Below the pieces are notes generated by a model. The model did not search any database and was not told the DNA's origin. It was given only the letters and a program-made list of their open reading frames with translations. The position numbers were made by a program, and so were the translations under genes. From JALZAQ01 sp038253885 (GTDB taxonomy: Bacteria > Gemmatimonadota > Gemmatimonadetes > Gemmatimonadales > Gemmatimonadaceae), in contig JBBSGP010000066.1 in assembly GCA_038253885.1 (NCBI GenBank), forward strand, positions 1 to 12,557: 12,557 bases of DNA, read 5' to 3'. The stretch's first letter is position 1, and each line of letters opens with the position of its first letter. Shown in pieces: positions 7,745-12,557 of this stretch.

Positions 7745-7764
7745 CTCTCCTCCACCGGATTCGC

Positions 7765-9021
7765 ATGACGCTTCTCACGTCGTTCGCCGCGACCGCCGAG
7801 GCACCCTCTGCGGCCTTCGTACCCTCGCCGAACATCGCGAACATGCGGGAGTCCGCGACCCTCGCCGCCGCGGCTCGCGCCAGAGCATTGCGAGCTGCGG
7901 GACGCCAGATCATCGATCTCGGAGCCGGCGAGCCGGATTTCGACACGCCCTCCTTCATCCGCGCCGCGGCGCAGCGCGCGATCGATGCGGGAGCGACCCG
8001 CTACACGGCGACCGAAGGGGTTCTGCCTCTGCGTGAAGCGATCGCGGCGCGCGCCAGGCGCGATAGCACCGCCTCCGCGGCTCCCCCCCTCGCGGCTGGC
8101 GAGGTCGTGGTGAGCACCGGCTCCAAGCAGTCCCTGTTCAACGCCTGCTTCACGCTATTCGGGCCCGGTGACGAGGTGTTGGTCCCCACCCCCGGCTGGA
8201 CCAGCTACTACGAGATGCTGGGGCTTTCGCGGGCCACGGCCGTTCCGGTACATGGCCGCAAGACGAACGGTTTCAAGGTCACGGCCGCCGAGCTCGACCG
8301 CGCCGCCACGTCGCGCACGCGCGGCCTGATCATCAACTCTCCCTGCAACCCCACCGGAGCGGTGTATGACATCGAGGAGCTGAGCGCGATCCTCGAGCTG
8401 GCCTCGAGGGCGGGATGGTGGGTGATCAGCGACGAGATCTACCGCCACATCTGCTATGCCGGAGTGGCTCCGTCGCTGCTGGCCGTGGCCCACGCGCGCG
8501 ATCGGCTGGTGGTGGTGGACGGAGTGGCCAAAGCCTATGCCATGACGGGTTGGCGCATCGGCTGGGCGATCGCGCCGCTTCCGGTGGCGGCGGCGATGAC
8601 GGCGCTGCAGTCGCACGTCACCTCCAATGCGTCGGCGGTGTCCCAACAGGCGGCGCTGGCCGCTCTGACGATGCTTGAGCCTGCCGAGGTCGCGATCGGG
8701 CGCATGGTGGAGGAGTTTCGCCGCCGCCGCAATGCTGCCTTCGTCCATCTGCACGATCGAGTTCCGGCGGTCTATCCGGAGGGCGCGTTCTACATCTTTC
8801 TCGATGTCAGCGCGTGCTCCACGGACGATGACCCGGGTGCCGCGTTCGCCGCTCATCTGCTCGAGCATCACGACGTTGCAGTCGTGCCGGGCTCGGCGTT
8901 TCTGGAGCCGGCATGGGTCCGCATGTCGTATGCGGCGCCGATCGAACAGGTGATGGAGGGCGCGCGGCGGATCGTCGCGGCTCACGATGAGTTGTGCGCT
9001 TCATTGCCACGTCATGCGTGA
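7765..9021 (+). CDS. Class I/II PLP-dependent aminotransferase (aspartate aminotransferase-like)
   Basis: A 418-residue cytoplasmic fold-type I aminotransferase. After about 20 variable residues it follows the AspC/AAT-subgroup pattern: NIANMRESATLAAAARARAL, LGAGEPDFDTP, ATRYTATEGVLPLREAIA, the STGSKQSLFNACFTLFGPGDEVL segment, PTPGWTSYYEM, and INSPCNPTGAVY (the conserved NPTG). DEIYRHICY carries the Asp and Tyr that contact PLP. The Schiff-base lysine is Lys256 in AKAYAMTGWRIGW. The late WVRMSYAAP provides the arginine that binds the substrate alpha-carboxylate. This subgroup includes aspartate, prephenate and broad-range enzymes, which I cannot separate by eye. It is first in a four-gene plus-strand run. 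The ATG at 7765 has no Shine-Dalgarno sequence but sits just downstream of a perfect TATAAT, so a near-leaderless message is likely. Confidence 0.93.
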   Translation: MTLLTSFAATAEAPSAAFVPSPNIANMRESATLAAAARARALRAAGRQIIDLGAGEPDFDTPSFIRAAAQRAIDAGATRYTATEGVLPLREAIAARARRDSTASAAPPLAAGEVVVSTGSKQSLFNACFTLFGPGDEVLVPTPGWTSYYEMLGLSRATAVPVHGRKTNGFKVTAAELDRAATSRTRGLIINSPCNPTGAVYDIEELSAILELASRAGWWVISDEIYRHICYAGVAPSLLAVAHARDRLVVVDGVAKAYAMTGWRIGWAIAPLPVAAAMTALQSHVTSNASAVSQQAALAALTMLEPAEVAIGRMVEEFRRRRNAAFVHLHDRVPAVYPEGAFYIFLDVSACSTDDDPGAAFAAHLLEHHDVAVVPGSAFLEPAWVRMSYAAPIEQVMEGARRIVAAHDELCASLPRHA

Positions 9022-9081
9022 CGGCGTGCTCGCATTCCCCGCGTGCCGCGACAGATTGGGCGACCGGATCGAGGAGGAGCG

Positions 9082-9585
9082 ATGAACATCGCGGTGCAGG
9101 TCCAGCCGGCGGAGGGAGCACCGTCCGAGGTGACTTACCGGTGGGACTTCGACACGGACATTCTCACCGCCAGTGTCGCCGACAAGCCGCCCGGCGATGG
9201 GATGTCTGGCTCGGTCGAGCTGACCGGCAGCGACGCGGCCTGCGTCATCCTGGATGTCCAGGCCGGACTCATCATCGGAGTCGAAGTCGCGGTCTGGCCC
9301 GACGTACGGAAAGTCGCGGTTCTCACGCCTCCTGCCGAACCGCTGCACGCCAGAGCGTTCGTGCCGATGCGGAAGTCACAGCCGGGAATCGCTCTGGTCG
9401 AGGTGGAAACCACCCTCATCGCCGAGTCGGATCAGGCCGAGCGCACCATCCATTTCCGGTTGGGAGGGAAGCGCGCGACCCGGACGCTTCGTATCGCCGG
9501 AGACGTGCTCCTGGACCTGGACGGCCACGACACGATCTCAGGGCTCTGGCTCCTCAACGTGCCTCCCTTTCCGGTGGACCAGTGA
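9082..9585 (+). CDS. Small conserved-looking protein with two similar halves, possibly DUF2283-like
   Basis: A 167-residue soluble protein with no signal peptide or membrane segment. The start is set by AGGAGG (9072-9077), 4 bases before the ATG at 9082; a GTG at 9043 in the same frame has no such site. The protein seems to hold two repeats. Half one ends VILDVQAGLIIGVEVAVWP (55-73) and half two ends LLDLDGHDTISGLWLLNVP (143-161), both of the form hydrophobic-L-D-hydrophobic, a turn, I-x-G, then an alternating strand and a proline. This 'strand, Asp turn, IxG strand' ending resembles DUF2283, whose function is unknown; the family match is inference. It lies 60 bases after the aminotransferase and its stop overlaps the GTG of the next gene, so the two are probably made together. 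Confidence 0.85.
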   Translation: MNIAVQVQPAEGAPSEVTYRWDFDTDILTASVADKPPGDGMSGSVELTGSDAACVILDVQAGLIIGVEVAVWPDVRKVAVLTPPAEPLHARAFVPMRKSQPGIALVEVETTLIAESDQAERTIHFRLGGKRATRTLRIAGDVLLDLDGHDTISGLWLLNVPPFPVDQ

Positions 9586-9860
9586 TCACTACTATCGTGC
9601 TGATACGCTGCCAGCCCAAATCCATCTCGCAGTGCGCATTGCGCCTGGCCAGCACCGATGGTGTGAGCGAGGTGTACTCCGTGTCCGGCGAATGGGACAT
9701 TGTCGCCATCGTGCGGGTGCCGGAGTACGAGCGCATCGCCAAGGTCGTGACCGAGGAGATCTCCGGAATTCCTGGCATCGAGCGCACGCAGACGCTCACG
9801 GCTTTTCGGGCGTACTCGGCGAAGGATCTGGAGCAGGCGTGGGACATCGGGGTGGAGTGA
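9582..9860 (+). CDS. Stand-alone Lrp/AsnC ligand-binding (RAM) domain protein
   Basis: A 92-residue protein made only of the effector-binding half of Lrp/AsnC regulators, with no helix-turn-helix. It begins with a GTG whose GTGA overlaps the previous stop; GGTGG (9573-9577) is a suitable ribosome-binding site. The order is the RAM fold: strand ITTIVLIRC, helix SISQCALRLAS, strand GVSEVYSVSGEWDIVAIVRV (the G-x-x-D-h-h-hallmark), helix EYERIAKVVTEEI, then IPGIERTQTLTAFRAYS, a typical final strand. Family members form dimers or larger rings and bind amino acids between subunits. Next to an aminotransferase, an amino-acid-sensing or adaptor role is a reasonable inference; DNA binding on its own is not expected. 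Confidence 0.9.
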   Translation: MITTIVLIRCQPKSISQCALRLASTDGVSEVYSVSGEWDIVAIVRVPEYERIAKVVTEEISGIPGIERTQTLTAFRAYSAKDLEQAWDIGVE

Positions 9861-9893
9861 CCGAGTCGGCTTCGCCGGACCGCGCGGTGCGAC

Positions 9894-10523
9894 GTGGGTG
9901 ATCGCATTGCCGACTACATCGCCGGCCTGTTCGCGCCAGAAGACGAGCTGCTGCGGGCCCTGCGGGAGGAGGCCGACCGCTCGGGACTGCCTCCCATCTC
10001 GGTGCCACCCGAAACGGGTCGCTTCCTGCAGCTGATTCTGGTCGCCGTCGGAGCACGACGGGTGCTGGAGGTGGGCACCCTCGGTGGCTACTCCGCGATC
10101 TGGATGGCGAGAGCCATGGGGCCCGGCGGACGGATCCTCAGCCTCGAGCGCGAGCCGCCGCACGCCGAGTTCGCTCGCCGACAGCTCGCCCGGGCCGGGC
10201 TCACGGATCGGGTAGAGGTGCGCGTTGGAGATGCGCGCCAGCTGCTCCCCGCGCTCGATGGCGAGCGCTTCGACGTGGTTTTCCTCGACGCGGACAAGGA
10301 GCCGCTCCCGACGTACCTCGACTGGGCGGTGCGGCTGCTGCGCGTCGGCGGCGTGGTGATCGCAGACAACGCGCTCCGCGGGGGACGCGTACTGGATGAG
10401 CCGGGCGATGATGCCGATTTGCGTGGCGTGCAGCAGTTCAACCGCAAGCTCGCCTCCGATCCCCGTCTGCTCGGCATCGTCGTGCCCATAGGAGATGGAG
10501 TGGCGGTGGGCGTGGTGAAGTGA
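9894..10523 (+). CDS. SAM-dependent O-methyltransferase, class I-type cation-dependent (CCoAOMT/catechol-like)
   Basis: A 209-residue methyltransferase of the Methyltransf_3 type, expected to methylate a hydroxyl of a catechol-like or other small acceptor using S-adenosylmethionine and a divalent metal. The SAM-binding motif I is VLEVGTLGGYSAIWMA (57-72), with the acidic ribose contact in SLERE (Glu85) and VGDA at 111-114. The metal-site residues appear as Asp132 in FLDADK and Asp158/Asn159 in VIADNAL. VPPETGRFLQLI matches the usual helix before motif I. The GTG at 9894 is the only plausible start after the in-frame stop at 9858-9860. It is 33 bases after the RAM-domain gene and probably closes the operon. 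The acceptor is unknown. Confidence 0.92.
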   Translation: MGDRIADYIAGLFAPEDELLRALREEADRSGLPPISVPPETGRFLQLILVAVGARRVLEVGTLGGYSAIWMARAMGPGGRILSLEREPPHAEFARRQLARAGLTDRVEVRVGDARQLLPALDGERFDVVFLDADKEPLPTYLDWAVRLLRVGGVVIADNALRGGRVLDEPGDDADLRGVQQFNRKLASDPRLLGIVVPIGDGVAVGVVK

Positions 10524-10559
10524 TTGGGGCCGGCCACGAGACCCTACTCCCAGCGTCCT
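10524..10559. other. Convergent gap without visible terminator
   Basis: This is a 36-base space between the convergent stops of the methyltransferase and the lipoprotein gene. It contains a short GGCCGGCC palindrome but no hairpin followed by a T run on either strand, so the end of transcription is not explained by the sequence. Confidence 0.5.
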
Positions 10560-11516
10560 CTATTTCTCGTCCAGGCACCAACCCGTTCTCGTGCGGAACT
10601 GCTCGAACCAGCGGCCCTGCTCGAAGGCCAGGATGGAGAGGAAGGTGCCCTCCCCGAAGTGCCATCCCTGGAGCACGATGTTGTCGGTCGAGCCTCCAGT
10701 GAGCGGAAGATGGTCATAGTAGCTGCGAAACTCGGCTATCTCCACGGGGCCGTTCACGCGCTGCATGTACGTCGGCTGGTACTCTCCCGCCGAGTCGATA
10801 TCGGCGATCACGAACAGGTGAGCGGTGGTTGCGACCGTCACCGGTGTCCGTCCGATCGCGGGATCGCTGAACGCCGCGATCAGGGTCGGCACGGTCGCCA
10901 CTCCGGTGGGAATGGCGATCGCCTCGAAGTCGAGGCTGTCGAGCGTAGCTCGGCCGAGGTCGGCGCCCTTGCCGGCCCGGTATCCCACCGTTCTCCCGCT
11001 GAGCCGGATCTCCTCTTTGGTCATGGATCTCACCGGGTGCGCGCGACCGAGGTCGCCATTCGATGCCAGAAGCTCGACGGTTCCGGTTTGCGGAACCGGA
11101 TCCACGGTCACGGCGGCGATGGGCGTCGGGAGAGTGCAGTTGGGCAGATCATAGAGGGGCGAGGACCCCGGCTCCCACATCCCGCGCTTCACCTCGACAG
11201 TTCCGTTCGCCTGTCCATCTCGATAGACCGTGTACTTCGTCCCCTTCCGCAGATAGCGGGCGTCGAATCGATGCCACCCTGCGTCGGAGAGCACTATTCG
11301 GACGATTCGCCCGTCCCGGAGCGCTGCGATCGGAATCATTCGCAGGTCGTCTCCTCCTCCGAACACCTGGAAGAGGATGGTCGGGTGGACCGAGAGATCG
11401 AGCGTGTTGCGCGCCTCCCGATGCGCCGATGCTGGCGTGTCCGTACGGGACTTCGCCTTGTCGCAGCCGAGGGCAGCCGTTAGGATCGTTGCGAGCAGTG
11501 CCGAGCGCCTGATCAC
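10560..11516 (-). CDS. Lipoprotein of unknown function
   Basis: A predicted 318-residue exported lipoprotein that I do not recognise. With the GTG at 11516 it opens MIRRSALLATILTAALGC, a compact signal peptide with Cys18 as the likely lipidated residue, then a polar linker (DKAKSRTDTPASAHREARN). The mature part looks beta-rich, with segments such as VRIVLSDAGWHRFDARYL, YTVYRDGQANGTVEVKRGMWE, HLFVIADIDSAGEYQPTY and NIVLQGWHFGEGTFLSILAFEQ, and ends TGWCLDEK. Two further cysteines, 127 (LPNC) and 314 (GWC), could form a disulfide. The frame stays open further upstream: an ATG at 11591 would put 25 Pro/Arg-rich residues before the signal peptide, and its GGGAGG touches the ATG with no spacing, so I reject it. 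The gene is convergent with the methyltransferase and divergent from the NurA-like gene. Confidence 0.82.
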   Translation of the reverse strand: MIRRSALLATILTAALGCDKAKSRTDTPASAHREARNTLDLSVHPTILFQVFGGGDDLRMIPIAALRDGRIVRIVLSDAGWHRFDARYLRKGTKYTVYRDGQANGTVEVKRGMWEPGSSPLYDLPNCTLPTPIAAVTVDPVPQTGTVELLASNGDLGRAHPVRSMTKEEIRLSGRTVGYRAGKGADLGRATLDSLDFEAIAIPTGVATVPTLIAAFSDPAIGRTPVTVATTAHLFVIADIDSAGEYQPTYMQRVNGPVEIAEFRSYYDHLPLTGGSTDNIVLQGWHFGEGTFLSILAFEQGRWFEQFRTRTGWCLDEK

Positions 11517-11564
11517 GGCTGGGATGTGCGGAATGGGATCGGGTGGCCGGGGGAGCGGAACATA

Positions 11565-11582
11565 GGAAGGAGCGCGACGATC
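11565..11582 (+). promoter_or_regulatory. Strong Shine-Dalgarno sequence placed before an ATC codon
   Basis: GGAAGGAG at 11565-11572 is the best ribosome-binding site in this gap. Seven bases after it lies ATC (11580-11582), in frame with the long coding frame that follows. No ATG, GTG or TTG stands at the right distance. Either ATC is used as a rare start or a single-base difference from ATG is present here. Confidence 0.4.
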
Positions 11583-12557
11583 ACTTTTCATCCTCCCGCA
11601 AGCGATGCGAGCCTTCGCGCCGCTCTGCATCAACTGGCCCGCCGATCGCCGGTTCTGCGGGCCGTCGCCGCGGGAGCAGCACCCCTCGAGCGCATGGCGG
11701 TGGAGGCCGAGGCGCCTCATCTGGTGGACGCGCAGGTCGTCGAGGACGCAAAATGTCGCTCCCGGCGCGTGGATCAACGGGTGGAAGAAGGCGGAGGCTT
11801 CGGCGCATTCCTGGACGGCGTGCAGGAAAGTCACACCGTCTGCTGGTACGAGCAGCTCTTCCCGATCGTCGTGGGCACTGTCGCGGCCGTCATCCGCGAG
11901 CGGGTCGACCGTCACCTTGGCACTTGGCGCGAGCCGATCGTTCGCCGGCGCCTGTACGTGCCGTTCGCCCATGTACCGCGCGCTCTCCTCGACGGCATCC
12001 TGCCCGACGAGCTGCTGGTCGACGTCTCCGTGTCCGGAGGCGACGCGCCGTCGGCGTCCCTGCACCCCCTACACGTGCTCGAGGAGACACGGCACGCCGT
12101 CGAGCGTGACCGGGAAAGCGCCGAGGCAGAGCTCGCGGAAGCGTGGTGTGCCAGCGAGAGCCGGGCGCTGTATGTCGATGGCTCGATCAGCGGAGGAGAA
12201 CACGTCGCTCGCGCCTCCACCGCCGTGGGCGTGATCAAGAGACACCGAACGCTCTACGCCAGTGGGGATGCGCTTCGCACAATCCTCGGCCTCGGCAGAG
12301 GGGAGCGCTCGAGTGTCCTTCGTGTAGCGCCTCGCTTTCGCCGCAGCGTTCTGAGCTGGTATCTCCGCCTCCGCGACCCCACCGGACATGACGTGCTCTG
12401 GGGGTTGGTCCGCGTCGAGGTGGCAGACAGCGAGCGGTCTCTCCGGCATGCGGACGAGATCTCGCGCTGGATTCTCGCCGAAGGCGCCCCGACCGCCATG
12501 CCCGACTCCCGGTGGGACCGCATGTCCTATGGCGTGCGCAATTGCGAGGAGTTTCTG
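11580..12557 (+). CDS. NurA-like nuclease-domain protein, 3' end cut by window edge
   Basis: At least 326 codons, open to the right edge. The frame has strong codon bias and no stop. It appears to follow the RNase H-like NurA pattern. FGAFLDGVQ (Asp codon at 11814) fits the first metal-binding 'DGS' strand. LYVDGSISGGE (Asp codon at 12177) fits the second 'DGSL' segment. AVGVIKRHRTLY matches the 'GVvKrsR' element. SWYLRLRD and GLVRVEV then correspond to the late 'YVRL ... RVE' strands. NurA proteins are DNA-end nucleases that work with the hexameric HerA translocase; some bacterial pairs act in phage defence. The start is uncertain: ATC at 11580 (Shine-Dalgarno-supported, giving ITFHPPASDASLRAAL), GTG at 11526 (adds an unlikely stretch) or ATG at 11694 (cuts sequence that looks coding). 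It is divergent from the lipoprotein gene. The NurA call is from remembered motif order, not a search; other RNase H-fold proteins are possible. Confidence 0.72.
   Translation, partial: MTFHPPASDASLRAALHQLARRSPVLRAVAAGAAPLERMAVEAEAPHLVDAQVVEDAKCRSRRVDQRVEEGGGFGAFLDGVQESHTVCWYEQLFPIVVGTVAAVIRERVDRHLGTWREPIVRRRLYVPFAHVPRALLDGILPDELLVDVSVSGGDAPSASLHPLHVLEETRHAVERDRESAEAELAEAWCASESRALYVDGSISGGEHVARASTAVGVIKRHRTLYASGDALRTILGLGRGERSSVLRVAPRFRRSVLSWYLRLRDPTGHDVLWGLVRVEVADSERSLRHADEISRWILAEGAPTAMPDSRWDRMSYGVRNCEEFL

Noticed and set aside
9043..9081. GTG at 9043 as start of the two-repeat protein
   Set aside because: The AGGAGG at 9072-9077 clearly serves the ATG at 9082.
11517..12065. Long upstream extension of the lipoprotein reading frame
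   Set aside because: The extension is antisense to the NurA-like frame, has odd composition and would bury the signal peptide deep inside the protein.

Overview
This is a GC-rich, densely coded bacterial chromosome segment. Coding frames have mostly G or C at third positions, GTG starts are common, and genes couple through GTGA start/stop overlaps. Gene content is mainly housekeeping. Two predicted lipoproteins, a DbpA-type RNA-binding protein with a worn-out helicase core, and the overall style suggest an environmental Gram-negative lineage; Gemmatimonadota or a related soil phylum is my best guess, from style rather than a marker gene. I see no insertion sequence, prophage, CRISPR array, tRNA or rRNA. 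Every gap is short; the largest is about 200 bases.

Left part, 1-4779: glycine cleavage and lipoylation. The 5' end of a family-5 (peptide-type) solute-binding lipoprotein runs off the left edge on the minus strand. It lies downstream of a minus-strand lipoate ligase/octanoyltransferase-family gene. Divergent from that is full-length gcvP on the plus strand. gcvH faces gcvP tail to tail, with 12 bases between the stops. P-protein, H-protein and a candidate enzyme for lipoylating H-protein are therefore together, but in three transcription units. gcvT and lpd are not in the window.

Middle, 4393-7693, minus strand: a compact run read in the order degenerate DEAD-box/DbpA-type protein, thymidine kinase (tdk, GTGA overlap), dephospho-CoA kinase (coaE), gcvH. 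The degenerate helicase is the clearest oddity: the helicase architecture can be followed, but the ATPase motifs are gone while the DbpA-type RNA-binding domain remains.

Right-middle, 7765-10523, plus strand: a class I/II PLP aminotransferase, a small two-repeat protein that may be DUF2283-like, a stand-alone Lrp/AsnC ligand-binding (RAM) domain, and a class I-type O-methyltransferase. The second and third are coupled by a GTGA overlap. A 71-base gap with back-to-back -10 elements separates this run from the helicase-like gene.

Right edge: an unrecognised minus-strand lipoprotein (10560-11516), then a divergent plus-strand gene running off the end (about 11580-12557). I read the latter as a NurA-like nuclease. 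No standard start codon fits it well: its best ribosome-binding site points at an ATC codon. NurA proteins usually partner a HerA-type ATPase, so the sequence just beyond the right edge is the place to look for a DNA end-processing or defence pair.
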